From NCBI GenBank assembly GCA_012521705.1, contig JAAYLX010000010.1, positions 1 through 55,568 on the forward strand: a stretch of DNA of 55,568 nucleotides, in the 5' to 3' direction. The notes under the pieces are model-generated. The model was given only the letters and a program-made list of their open reading frames with translations, searched no databases and had not been told where the DNA came from. Below, piece after piece: positions 1 to 7,676 of the stretch. Position numbers and translations under genes: made by a program. Each line of letters opens with the position of its first letter. Position 1 is the stretch's first letter. Source of the stretch: Clostridiaceae bacterium (GTDB lineage: Bacteria; Bacillota; Clostridia; DSM-8532).

Positions 1-12
1 AAATGTTGGGGT
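1..12 (+). repeat. Left terminal inverted repeat of the insertion sequence
   Basis: AAATGTTGGGGT reads inward and matches the right end perfectly for 12 bases. The outer flank is outside the window. Confidence 0.8.
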
Positions 13-91
13 GGACCTAAGTAAAATGAAGTAACCTATGAATTACTGGCAGATGATCAAGTTTGGTTATCTGCCAGTTTCATTTACAGAT

Positions 92-1267
92 TTAAGCCAT
101 AACATGAAGTATTCTGTTTCTGAACCTTTCGAAATTTCTTATTCCATAAGCATTCCGTTTAATGACTTTGATTTTGTTGTTGATTCCTTCTGTATAGCCA
201 TTGGTATAAGGGACATCAAATGAATTTAGGATTTCTTTCTTCCAGTTCGTAAAAGCTCTAAAGCAATCATAAAATTCGGGAAGATTGTAACCATAGAACA
301 ACATGTTCCATCTTGCCAGGTTCTTTTTCGCCTCATAACTGTTTTTAGAGTCCATTACCTTGTAGAATTCATTTTTTAATACATAAGCCTGTCTTAATCG
401 TTCAGAGATTCTAAGCATGGATTCTACCTGGAAAGCTTCATCTGGGGTTAGTTTGTCGGGACGTTTTAGTAATAGTTTTCTGCTCCTTTTAAAATATTTT
501 CTGCGTTGTTCATGAAACTTCTTCTGCTCAGCTTTTCTGACGTTTTCAAAAGCCCAGGCTACTTGTCTGACAACATGATATTTATCTGCGACAATCTGTG
601 CCCTTGGAAATACAGTTTTGGCCAGATAACGATATGGTCCACTCATATCAATAACTACATATTTGACGTTATGTCGGTCTTTAAATTTTGAAAAGTATTT
701 GTACAAGTCTTCACTTTTCCTGTTTGGAAGAATATCTAAAACCTTTTTATTCTCTGGATCAGTAAGAATACATTGAAATTTTTCTCCTCCTGCATTGCCC
801 CTGAATTCATCCATCGATATTACACGTGGCAGGGTCACAATCGAATATTTTATGTGATCAAATATTCTTGTGGCTGTCGTTGGTGAGACATTAGCTGAAT
901 TAGACAGACTCTTGATAGAAGTAACTTTTCTGAAAGAGTTAAGAATTTTACCAATAAGCCGGCTTGTAATTCGCTGATATCTTGGAAGAAAAGGAGTCTC
1001 TTCGTAAAACCGTTTATTACAATAAGGGCATACGTATCGTCGCTTTCTCAGATGAATCAAAGTGTAATGCCCAAATGAGGATATATCCTTGATTCGTTGA
1101 GTCCTGTAATCGTGAATCTTGTTTGTATCCTTTCCACAACGTGGACACTTGTGTAATTTTCGGTTCATCATCATGTGAATATGCAAATAATTTTCCTTTC
1201 TTTCTACAAAGGTAACAGTTACATCTTTAAATCCTATCAATTCTTGCGTATAATCTTTGTAGAGCAT
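92..1267 (-). CDS. ISL3-family transposase (391 aa)
   Basis: DDE transposase that moves the surrounding element. Near the N-terminus are two CxxC pairs (C41/C44 and C80/C83), the zinc-ribbon of ISL3 transposases, then a helix-turn-helix region. The catalytic core shows SMDEF (D153), VIDMS (D207) and NGYTEG (E360), which I read as the DDE triad. The start at 1267 is chosen over the upstream ATG at 1306 because AAAGGAG lies 8 bases before it. Full length for the family with no frameshift. The family call is firm; the exact IS name is unknown. Confidence 0.9.
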   Translation of the reverse strand: MLYKDYTQELIGFKDVTVTFVERKENYLHIHMMMNRKLHKCPRCGKDTNKIHDYRTQRIKDISSFGHYTLIHLRKRRYVCPYCNKRFYEETPFLPRYQRITSRLIGKILNSFRKVTSIKSLSNSANVSPTTATRIFDHIKYSIVTLPRVISMDEFRGNAGGEKFQCILTDPENKKVLDILPNRKSEDLYKYFSKFKDRHNVKYVVIDMSGPYRYLAKTVFPRAQIVADKYHVVRQVAWAFENVRKAEQKKFHEQRRKYFKRSRKLLLKRPDKLTPDEAFQVESMLRISERLRQAYVLKNEFYKVMDSKNSYEAKKNLARWNMLFYGYNLPEFYDCFRAFTNWKKEILNSFDVPYTNGYTEGINNKIKVIKRNAYGIRNFERFRNRILHVMA

Positions 1268-1379
1268 GGTTGAATCTCCTTTCAAAATGGTGTTGGGTAG
1301 CTTCATTTTACTTGAGATCTCAACTTCATGCTCTATTTTTATACAAAAAAATGCTGAAGCACCGAAGTTTTTCTTCGGT

Positions 1380-1391
1380 ACCCCAACATTT
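1380..1391 (-). repeat. Right terminal inverted repeat of the insertion sequence
   Basis: ACCCCAACATTT is the reverse complement of bases 1-12. The next bases outward are TATTATAG, which would be one copy of a target duplication if the element makes 8-bp duplications, as ISL3 elements usually do. Confidence 0.8.
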
Positions 1392-1439
1392 ATTATAGAA
1401 CCATTATTTTTTTGACGCTAAAAACGCTGCCCTGATTGT

Positions 1440-1468
1440 TTGAACTTTTTTGGCAGGAGTTTTATAAT
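1440..1468 (+). promoter_or_regulatory. Sigma-A-like promoter for the 1550 gene
   Basis: TTGAAC at 1440-1445 and TATAAT at 1463-1468 with a 17-base spacer. It lies between the insertion sequence and the next gene, so that gene does not need readthrough from the element. Confidence 0.55.
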
Positions 1469-1549
1469 ATTATTGATTAATTTTGGTTTTTTCTTTGTTG
1501 AAATATAAGTTTCTTGGTTGAAAGGGTAATAGCAAAAGAGGTGGTTTTT

Positions 1550-2251
1550 TTGAAAAAGAACTGCTTATTATCCGTTGACTGGGATTACTTTATAATTACA
1601 ACAATGGAAAACTGGGGCTCATATTATGAAAACCAGCGAAATATAATAAATTCATGGTACAAACGCTATCTGCAGAATAGGTTCAATGGCAAAGACATCA
1701 GAAAAATGTTCAGATTGTCCCGGGAGACGGAGAACTTCTGGAAGAAAATCAAAGCCTGTTTTTTGTTCACAGATGACACAAAGGCTTATGTATCTGAATC
1801 CCACGCTTTATCCTACGAAATAGCCGCAGAGAACGACTGTAATATTGTCTACTCATTTGATGCCCATTCGGATTTGGGTTATGGCGGGCTGTCCTCTCTT
1901 GAATTTGAGACAAATTGCGCCAACTGGCTTGGCAAGTTGCTGAAGGATAAAATAATACATCAGGCAAATATTATTTATAGTCCATACACAACTGAAAAGC
2001 CGGAATTATTTGAACAAATCAATAACAAGTTTAATGTCAGGTACATAGAGCTCAGCCAGATAGAAAAAACAATTAAGGTAAAGGCAGTACATATTTGCAG
2101 ATCTGGTGCATGGACGCCGCCCTGGTTTGATGACAGGTTCATGAAGTTTGTAAATGCCCTGGGAATGAAATTCGAAATTTTCGACTGTCCTTTCAGGAAA
2201 TGGAACACTAATTTGAGTTATTCTGAAGAGCTCTATTACCTTATGGCGTGA
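1550..2251 (+). CDS. Hypothetical protein, arginase-fold/UPF0489-like
   Basis: A 233-residue soluble protein with no signal peptide or membrane segment. The N-terminal SVDWDYF, the central SFDAHSDLGYGG and the late HICRSGAWTPPWFDD resemble the Asp/His metal-binding blocks of arginase-fold proteins such as the UPF0489 group; this is a family-level impression. The TTG at 1550 is preferred as start because AGAGGTGG (1538-1545) sits 4 bases upstream; an in-frame upstream start at 1514 has no such site. The next gene begins 53 bases downstream, so they may share a transcript. No substrate is proposed. Confidence 0.6.
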   Translation: MKKNCLLSVDWDYFIITTMENWGSYYENQRNIINSWYKRYLQNRFNGKDIRKMFRLSRETENFWKKIKACFLFTDDTKAYVSESHALSYEIAAENDCNIVYSFDAHSDLGYGGLSSLEFETNCANWLGKLLKDKIIHQANIIYSPYTTEKPELFEQINNKFNVRYIELSQIEKTIKVKAVHICRSGAWTPPWFDDRFMKFVNALGMKFEIFDCPFRKWNTNLSYSEELYYLMA

Positions 2252-2304
2252 TATAATAAAGGGACTGTATGTGAAAATATTGCTAAGCTTTAAGAGGTGC
2301 AATT

Positions 2305-3267
2305 GTGTCTTTAACTGAAATATCTGAAAATACAGACATTTTTAAGTGTCCGGTCTGCGGGAAGAAGATGTTTCTTGAGAATAGAAGCCTTATTTGCTCA
2401 GACAGGCATTGTTTTGATATATCCAAAAAGGGGCATATCAATCTTCTTCTTAATGCAGGAAAGCAGAACTATGACAAGGAGCTTTTTGTTTCCAGGGATA
2501 TCATTTGCAGGAAGGGCTTTTTCAATCCTTTAATTGAAGCCCTTGTATCCGTTATTACAAGCCATTCGGGAACCGGCGGGAAGATGACAAGGATTCTTGA
2601 CGCAGGTTGTGGTGAAGGATTTCATCTCACCAGAATCATTGAAATCCTTAATAACAGGCCGAAAGTCAAAAATTCCAACACTGCTTCTGAAAACCAAACC
2701 ATGGATAGAATCGGGATGTCCGAATCCCGGCCGGAATTCGGTGAGGGAAGCAATAACGGAAGCCGTGTATATAAGGGTGTAGGTATAGATATTTCCAAGG
2801 AAGGAATTCTGGAGGCGACAAAGAAGAGTAAAGAAATTATCTGGTGTGTCGCAGACCTTGCCAAAATTCCGCTTCTTGACAAAACCATGGATATTATCTT
2901 AAACATACTGTCACCCTCAAATTACAGTGAATTTAAAAGAATTATTTCCGATAACGGGATTCTTATAAAAGTGGTTCCTGGACCAGACTACCTTAAGGAG
3001 CTCCGGAAAGTTTTTTATGAAAAAACCGATAAGGAAAGCTATTCCAACACCAAAGTCATCGAGCACTTTGAAAGAAATTTCAACCTCATAGATACCCGCC
3101 AGATACAGTACAGCGTGAAACTTGATAATGATGAACTTAAACATCTTATAAAGATGACGCCATTGTCCTGGGGAGTGGATGAGAATAAAATAGCCCGGAC
3201 CCTTGAATTAGGTATTGACAGCATAACGGCCGACTTTGCCATTATGGTCGGAGGGGCACAGAATTAA
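2305..3267 (+). CDS. rlmA: 23S rRNA (guanine-N1)-methyltransferase, RlmA family
   Basis: Methylates N1 of a guanine in the helix-35 loop of 23S rRNA at the exit-tunnel entrance; RlmA-I enzymes act on G745 and RlmA-II/TlrB on G748. The N-terminus carries a zinc-binding block (CPVCGKK, then CSDRHCFDISKKGHINLL) typical of RlmA, followed by the SAM-binding loop DAGCGEG near residue 100. A low-complexity insert of about 30 residues follows the first SAM strand, making it longer (320 aa) than usual (about 270-280). The start is GTG with AGAGGTG just upstream. The family is clear; whether it is type I or II cannot be decided here. Confidence 0.88.
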   Translation: MSLTEISENTDIFKCPVCGKKMFLENRSLICSDRHCFDISKKGHINLLLNAGKQNYDKELFVSRDIICRKGFFNPLIEALVSVITSHSGTGGKMTRILDAGCGEGFHLTRIIEILNNRPKVKNSNTASENQTMDRIGMSESRPEFGEGSNNGSRVYKGVGIDISKEGILEATKKSKEIIWCVADLAKIPLLDKTMDIILNILSPSNYSEFKRIISDNGILIKVVPGPDYLKELRKVFYEKTDKESYSNTKVIEHFERNFNLIDTRQIQYSVKLDNDELKHLIKMTPLSWGVDENKIARTLELGIDSITADFAIMVGGAQN

Positions 3268-3334
3268 AAATATTCTAAGACTGACAACAATTTTCAAAGA
3301 CCATGCCTTAGAGGTAATTATGTTATAACCAAAA

Positions 3335-3369
3335 TTCCACCTTATTTTAGAGATGAGGTGGATTTTTTT
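3335..3369 (+). terminator. Intrinsic terminator after rlmA
   Basis: TCCACCT (3336-3342) pairs with AGGTGGA (3356-3362), followed by a T run. It isolates rlmA from the GntR operon. Confidence 0.8.
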
Positions 3370-3380
3370 GCATTATTATA

Positions 3381-3430
3381 TTGACAATGTGTATATATTC
3401 CATTATACTGTGTATATACAATATATACAG
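3381..3430 (+). promoter_or_regulatory. Promoter and probable operator of the GntR/ABC operon
   Basis: TTGACA (3381-3386) and TATACT (3404-3409) with a 17-base spacer. Overlapping the -10 and running to 3430 is an imperfect palindrome, CTGTGTATAT (3408-3417) facing ATATATACAG (3421-3430). TGTATA-rich palindromes at this position suit autorepression by the GntR protein encoded directly downstream. Confidence 0.7.
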
Positions 3431-3446
3431 ATAGGACGGTGGGAGA

Positions 3447-3821
3447 TTGAATATTCTTATATCAAATACTTCAGATAAGCCCATCTATGATCAAATTGTT
3501 GAGCAGATAAAAAACCTGATTATAAACGGAGAGCTTACAGAAGCTGAAATGCTGCCGTCAATCAGAAATCTTGCAAAAGAACTTCAGATAAGTGTTATTA
3601 CTACAAAAAGGGCTTATGAGGAGCTTGAGAGAGAAGGATACATTACAAGCGTGCCCGGAAAGGGCTCATTTGTATCGGCACATAATAAGGATCTTTTGAA
3701 AGAAGCCCGGATGCGGATAGTTGAAGATAAACTGGAAGAGGCGGTTTCAGCAGCTAAAACCATAGGAATGTCACTTGAAGATCTTAAGAATATGCTTTGC
3801 ATATTATACGAGGAGGTATGA
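3447..3821 (+). CDS. GntR-family regulator, YtrA subfamily
   Basis: Short GntR protein (124 aa): an N-terminal winged helix with SIRNLAKELQIS as the helix-turn-helix (about residues 35-55) and YEELEREGYI before the wing, then a short helical dimerization tail instead of a metabolite domain, which defines the YtrA subfamily. Such proteins usually repress an adjacent ABC transporter and respond to envelope stress or antibiotics. The start is TTG with GGTGGGAG upstream. The stop codon touches the start of the ABC ATPase gene, so they are co-transcribed. A palindrome over its own promoter supports autoregulation. Confidence 0.88.
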   Translation: MNILISNTSDKPIYDQIVEQIKNLIINGELTEAEMLPSIRNLAKELQISVITTKRAYEELEREGYITSVPGKGSFVSAHNKDLLKEARMRIVEDKLEEAVSAAKTIGMSLEDLKNMLCILYEEV

Positions 3822-3823
3822 AA

Positions 3824-4690
3824 TTGGAACCTATTTTGGAAATAAAGAACCTGGGCAAGTCCTTTAAGGATTTCAGCCTTAAGAAAATTAATCTTACCCT
3901 GGAAAGGGGCTTTATAATGGGCTTTATCGGCCCCAATGGAGCTGGTAAGAGCACGACAATTAAACTGATTATGAATCTGCTCAGAAAGGACGAAGGCGAA
4001 ATAAGAATATTCGGGAAAGACCATATCAAAGATGAGCTGGAGATTAAAAACCGAATCGGTTTCGTTTTTGACGAGAACCATTTTTATGAGGAACTGACAG
4101 TTCAGGAGATGAAATGGGTTGTTTCAAAACTGTATAAAACATGGGATGATGCTGCCTTCACAAGGTATATTGAAAGATTTCAGCTGCCTCTTAATAGAAA
4201 AATCAAGGATTTATCCAAAGGCATGAAAATGAAATTTGCTTTGACAATAGCTCTTTCCCATAATGCCGAACTCCTTATTATGGATGAACCCACTTCAGGA
4301 CTTGATCCGCTTGTAAGAAGCGAGCTGTTGGAAATACTGGGTGAGCTGATACAGGATGAAAACAAAGCCGTCTTCTTCTCAACCCATATTACTTCAGACC
4401 TTGACAAGATTGCTGACTATATCACTCTTATAAACAACGGTGAGATAATATTCAGTACTGCAAAGGACGATTTGCTCAATAATTACGGTCTTGTCAAAGG
4501 CGATAAAAAAGTTCTGGATGAAAATTTGCGGGAGAGTTTTATCGGCCTTAAAGAAAATATGTATGGATTTGAAGGGCTGGTACGGGACAGGAATAATGTC
4601 AGGAGAATGTTTGGCGACAGAGTTCTTGTTGAAAAACCATCTCTTGAAGACATAATGCTTTATTACACAAGGAGGGAGCAAAATGTTTAA
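3824..4690 (+). CDS. ABC transporter ATP-binding protein, YtrB-like
   Basis: ATPase subunit of an ABC-2-type transporter. It has the Walker A motif GPNGAGKST (about residue 36), the signature LSKGMK, the Walker B LLIMDEPTSGLD and the switch histidine in FFSTHI. The TTG at 3824 has AGGAGG 7 bases upstream; the ATG at 3818 would leave only one base after the same AGGAGG, so TTG is favoured, although ATG cannot be excluded. It sits between the GntR regulator and the permease and overlaps the latter by 8 bases. Its substrate cannot be read from the sequence. Confidence 0.9.
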   Translation: MEPILEIKNLGKSFKDFSLKKINLTLERGFIMGFIGPNGAGKSTTIKLIMNLLRKDEGEIRIFGKDHIKDELEIKNRIGFVFDENHFYEELTVQEMKWVVSKLYKTWDDAAFTRYIERFQLPLNRKIKDLSKGMKMKFALTIALSHNAELLIMDEPTSGLDPLVRSELLEILGELIQDENKAVFFSTHITSDLDKIADYITLINNGEIIFSTAKDDLLNNYGLVKGDKKVLDENLRESFIGLKENMYGFEGLVRDRNNVRRMFGDRVLVEKPSLEDIMLYYTRREQNV

Positions 4691-5342
4691 CCTTGTTGTC
4701 AAAGATATACTAATCCAGAAAAAAAGAGTCCTGTTCGCTCTGTTATATATAATCTTTATGGTAATTGCATTTCAGAACATGGGCCTGGTTATGTTTACGG
4801 TAGGCGTTACGGCCTGCACATACATGCTGATAATGACCGCCTGTGCATACGAGGATATGAATAAATCAGATATTATGATGAACAGTTTGCCTGTTAAAAA
4901 ATCTCAGATTGTTGCAGCAAAGTATTTGTCGGTCTTTGTATTCTTCATAATGGGCACCCTTGCATATGCCGCTTTCTATGGCGTTGTAAAACTTACGGGG
5001 ATTCCGCTTGGAATTTCTCCTGTAAATATGACCAATCTTATTAGCGGAATTACTTCAGTATGCTTTATTTCGGGTATTTATCTTCCTATCTTCTTTAAAG
5101 TGGGCTATGTAAAATCCAAGATAATAAATTTTGTTCTGTTCTTTTCAGTTTTCTTCGGGGCGTCATACCTGGTCACTATCTTACAGGAAAGTATGAGTAT
5201 CCCCTGGCTGAATGCAATTATTGAGTTTGTCTCTGACAGGGGAGAAACATTTACAGCAATAGTTTTTCTTGCACTGATATTAGTGTTTATGTTTATTTCA
5301 TACTTAATTGCTTTAAGATTATACAAACACAGAGAATTTTAA
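4683..5342 (+). CDS. ABC-2 type permease, YtrC-like
   Basis: A 219-residue integral membrane protein with about six hydrophobic segments, resembling the ABC2_membrane_5 type. The short cytoplasmic stretch AYEDMNKSDIMMNSLPVKKSQIVAAKY after the second segment is typical of these permeases. AGGAGGG precedes the ATG, which overlaps the end of the ATPase gene by 8 bases, so the two are translationally coupled. Last gene of the three-gene operon; no clear terminator follows before the ABC-F promoter at 5370. Confidence 0.85.
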   Translation: MFNLVVKDILIQKKRVLFALLYIIFMVIAFQNMGLVMFTVGVTACTYMLIMTACAYEDMNKSDIMMNSLPVKKSQIVAAKYLSVFVFFIMGTLAYAAFYGVVKLTGIPLGISPVNMTNLISGITSVCFISGIYLPIFFKVGYVKSKIINFVLFFSVFFGASYLVTILQESMSIPWLNAIIEFVSDRGETFTAIVFLALILVFMFISYLIALRLYKHREF

Positions 5343-5369
5343 TATTATTGAGGCGGCACTTTATCAGGA

Positions 5370-5398
5370 TTGACACTGAGAGCTGCCTGTAATATAAT
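5370..5398 (+). promoter_or_regulatory. Full-consensus sigma-A promoter of the ABC-F leader
   Basis: TTGACA (5370-5375), exactly 17 bases, then TATAAT (5393-5398): both hexamers are perfect. Transcription should start near 5405, giving a leader of about 380 bases ahead of the ABC-F gene. Confidence 0.85.
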
Positions 5399-5414
5399 CT
5401 AACTGCCATTAATT

Positions 5415-5538
5415 GAAAGGACGGTACTAAAGGAGAAATGAAGAACTAACCCACATCTTATCAAATTAATAATGCCAGTATAACGATTTTAATTAAGCTG
5501 GAGTGGGTAAAGTCCTTTAGTAATACCTTTCTTTTTTA
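5415..5538 (+). terminator. Leader hairpin 1: terminator-like structure enclosing a micro-ORF
   Basis: GAAAGG (5415-5420) and TACTAAAGGA (5425-5434) pair with TCCTTTAGTA (5513-5522) and CCTTTC (5526-5531); an inner stem ACCCAC (5449-5454) pairs with GTGGGT (5503-5508). The 3' arm runs into CTTTCTTTTTT. The ribosome site of the 3-codon ORF at 5438 is in the 5' arm, so ribosomes on it would unfold the structure. It begins about 10 bases after the predicted transcript start, which argues for attenuation over a terminator for the upstream operon. Confidence 0.7.
5438..5449 (+). CDS. Putative 3-codon leader ORF (Met-Lys-Asn-stop)
   Basis: AAAGGAG (5429-5435) is followed after two bases by ATG AAG AAC TAA. 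The spacing is short, but the ribosome site is strong and lies within hairpin 1. Very short upstream ORFs are known in leaders of ABC-F resistance genes, where drug-stalled ribosomes change the fold. The peptide itself would have no function. This is inferred from position and structure only. Confidence 0.5.
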   Translation: MKN

Positions 5539-5753
5539 TTGGTAAAAGCTGAAAACGTCACAGGACATGAATGAGTTTTGTCAATAAAATAATATTTCTA
5601 TGAGTCAGACTTATATAAACGCTGTTTAATCTTCTGAGGCTCATAAACCTGGTAAACTCATAACTTTTAAAACTGTTGACGTAATAAGTTATAAAATCAG
5701 CCTTGTCTTCGGGGTTTACAGCATAATTTAACATAAGGTAACACTAAGGATTT
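5539..5753 (+). other. Remainder of the ABC-F leader, no gene seen
   Basis: About 215 AT-rich bases between the two hairpins. They contain a weakly supported 6-codon ORF (ATG at 5567, no good ribosome site) and an ATAACTT/AGTTAT inverted repeat. I could not identify an anti-terminator that pairs convincingly with the second hairpin. Confidence 0.4.
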
Positions 5754-5754
5754 A

Positions 5755-5787
5755 ATCCTCTCCGGCATCATCTGGAGGGGATTTTTT
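5755..5787 (+). terminator. Leader hairpin 2: terminator containing the ABC-F ribosome site
   Basis: ATCCTCTCC (5755-5763) pairs with GGAGGGGAT (5774-5782), 9 bp with one G-U, then a T run that touches the ATG at 5788. The 3' arm GGAGGGG is itself the ribosome site, 7 bases before the start. One hairpin can therefore stop transcription or hide the ribosome site. Confidence 0.82.
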
Positions 5788-7431
5788 ATGTTGATTGCGC
5801 AAATGAGCAAAGTAAAAAAATATTATGCCGACAGACTAATTTTGGATGTTGAGGATTTTAAACTATATAAAAATGACAGGGTTGGTATTGTAGGCCTTAA
5901 CGGTTCCGGCAAAACCACTTTTCTGAATATCCTTACAAACACAATTCAACCTGACGAGGGAACGGCTTCGGTCTTTGTGAACTATTCCTATATAACACAA
6001 TTTGAGAGGGATTTTGCTGTTGAACAGGATAACCCTGCCGCAGGAAAGTTAAAAGTCAAAAATCCCGATAACGAGGGACTGAGCGGAGGAGAAATTACCC
6101 GTATGAAAATCTCCGGTGCTTTAAGCAGGAACAGTGCCCTTATAATTGGGGACGAACCTACCAGTAATCTGGACTGGGAAGGTATCGAGCTGTTGAAAAA
6201 GGAACTGAAGTCTTTTGACGGAGCACTTTTGATAGTATCCCATGACAGGGACTTTCTGGACGAGATTTGTGGCATGATACTTGAAATTGAAAATGGTAGG
6301 ATAAAGCTTTACAAGGGCAATTACTCCAAATACAGAATTATGAAGGAGGAAGAGAGAAAAAGGGCATTATTCGAATATGAACAATATGTTGACGAAAAAG
6401 AAAGACTCAAGCAGGTTATAGAGGAGAAAAAGCATAAAATTCAAAAAATGCGAAAAACCCCAAAGCGCATGGGGAATTCGGAAGCAAGGCTTCATAAAAT
6501 GGCTGCAAGGCAAATCAAAGGCGTCATTGAAAGGCAGATAAATGCAGTCAAAACAAGGATTGAAAAGCTTGAGGCCAAAGAGAAACCCAGGGATTTGCCC
6601 CAGGTTAAGCTGGATCTTCAAAAAAGCAGGCAACTTCACTGCAAGGTTGTTGTAAACTCCGAAACACTCAGTAAAAGCTTTGGAACCAGGGTTATATTCA
6701 AAGATACCGGATTCAGGATTTTTAACAACAGCAAAACTGCGATAATTGGCCCCAACGGAAGCGGCAAGACGACATTGCTGAAGATGATTGTAAATGGGGA
6801 TCCGTCAATATCCATAGCCCATGGGGTCAGGATAGGATATTTCAGCCAGGATATAAGCATATTGTCGGAGGACAAAACCCTGCTTGAGAATGTCATGGAG
6901 GAAAGCCTTTACGATGAGACTTTTGTAAGGATTCTTCTGGCAAGGCTTTTCTTCAGAAGAGAAGATGTAGCCAAAAAAGTTCATCTATTAAGCGGAGGAG
7001 AAAAAGTTAAGGCAGCATTGGCCAAAATCATTGTAAGTGACTACAATGTGCTTGTTCTTGACGAACCTACAAATTATCTCGATGTTTACTCTCTGGAAGC
7101 TGTTGAAAAAGCTTTGGCCGATTACATGGGGACAATTATTTTTGTGTCCCATGACAGAAGGCTTGTAAATAATGTGGCAGATCATATTATATCCATTGAA
7201 AACTGTAAAACCGTATGTTTTGACGGGACTCTCAGGGAGTTTGAAAAAAGAAACGAGATTAGTGTAAAGGCTGACAGCAGCAAGGATGAGCTCATGGTTC
7301 TTGAAAATCGTATGTCCCATATTTTAAGCAGGCTTTCCATGCCGTCTAAGGACGATAATGCGGAAGAGCTTGATCAGGAATATCAGAAATTACTTATTAA
7401 GATAAAGGAACTTAAGAAAAAAGCAGATTAA
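5788..7431 (+). CDS. ABC-F ribosomal protection protein (VmlR/CplR-like)
   Basis: Soluble tandem ATPase of the ABC-F class; members of the antibiotic-resistance branch bind the ribosomal E site and dislodge lincosamides, pleuromutilins or streptogramins. Two nucleotide-binding domains are visible: GLNGSGKT (residues 36-43) with LSGGE and DEPTSNLD, then GPNGSGKT with LSGGEK and DEPTNYLD. No membrane segment. The linker carries a basic stretch, KTPKRMGNSEARLHKM, of the kind in Vga/VmlR/CplR proteins, and the protein lacks the arm seen in EttA. A short charged C-terminal tail follows. The attenuator-like leader strengthens the resistance reading; drug range is unknown. Confidence 0.85.
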   Translation: MLIAQMSKVKKYYADRLILDVEDFKLYKNDRVGIVGLNGSGKTTFLNILTNTIQPDEGTASVFVNYSYITQFERDFAVEQDNPAAGKLKVKNPDNEGLSGGEITRMKISGALSRNSALIIGDEPTSNLDWEGIELLKKELKSFDGALLIVSHDRDFLDEICGMILEIENGRIKLYKGNYSKYRIMKEEERKRALFEYEQYVDEKERLKQVIEEKKHKIQKMRKTPKRMGNSEARLHKMAARQIKGVIERQINAVKTRIEKLEAKEKPRDLPQVKLDLQKSRQLHCKVVVNSETLSKSFGTRVIFKDTGFRIFNNSKTAIIGPNGSGKTTLLKMIVNGDPSISIAHGVRIGYFSQDISILSEDKTLLENVMEESLYDETFVRILLARLFFRREDVAKKVHLLSGGEKVKAALAKIIVSDYNVLVLDEPTNYLDVYSLEAVEKALADYMGTIIFVSHDRRLVNNVADHIISIENCKTVCFDGTLREFEKRNEISVKADSSKDELMVLENRMSHILSRLSMPSKDDNAEELDQEYQKLLIKIKELKKKAD

Positions 7432-7450
7432 AGGAAGGAGGATAGTACAG

Positions 7451-7491
7451 AGAATAGTGAATAGAGAATAGAGAATAGAGAATAGAGAATC
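7451..7491 (+). repeat. Heptamer tandem repeat (AGAATAG)
   Basis: Five heptamers, four exact AGAATAG and one TGAATAG, plus a partial copy, between the ABC-F gene and rubrerythrin. No coding role; a candidate length-variable locus. Confidence 0.8.
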
Positions 7492-7676
7492 AGGAATTCA
7501 GGAAGCATTGAGGAAGCTATAATATTAAGACATAATAAAAATTTTATTGGGAATTAATGATAAAGGCAGGATATTAAAAAGGATATAAAGGATATAATAC
7601 TCAATAAGCTGCTGCCTATAATTAAATAATATCTTGAAAATACTATTAATTTAATGAATCAATGGGAGGTAAAAAG

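Larger units (their letters stand above)
1..1391 (-). mobile_element. ISL3-family insertion sequence, apparently complete
   Basis: The outer 12 bases, AAATGTTGGGGT at 1-12 and its exact reverse complement at 1380-1391, form terminal inverted repeats flanking one transposase gene on the minus strand. A 10-bp perfect hairpin lies just inside the left end (arms 45-54 and 69-78) and a 7-bp hairpin just inside the right end (1361-1367 and 1373-1379). The left end coincides with the first base of the window, so the target duplication cannot be checked. The transposase frame is intact, so the copy may be active. Confidence 0.85.

Noticed and set aside
5567..5587. 6-codon ORF in the ABC-F leader
   Set aside because: No adequate ribosome site, unlike the 3-codon ORF at 5438.
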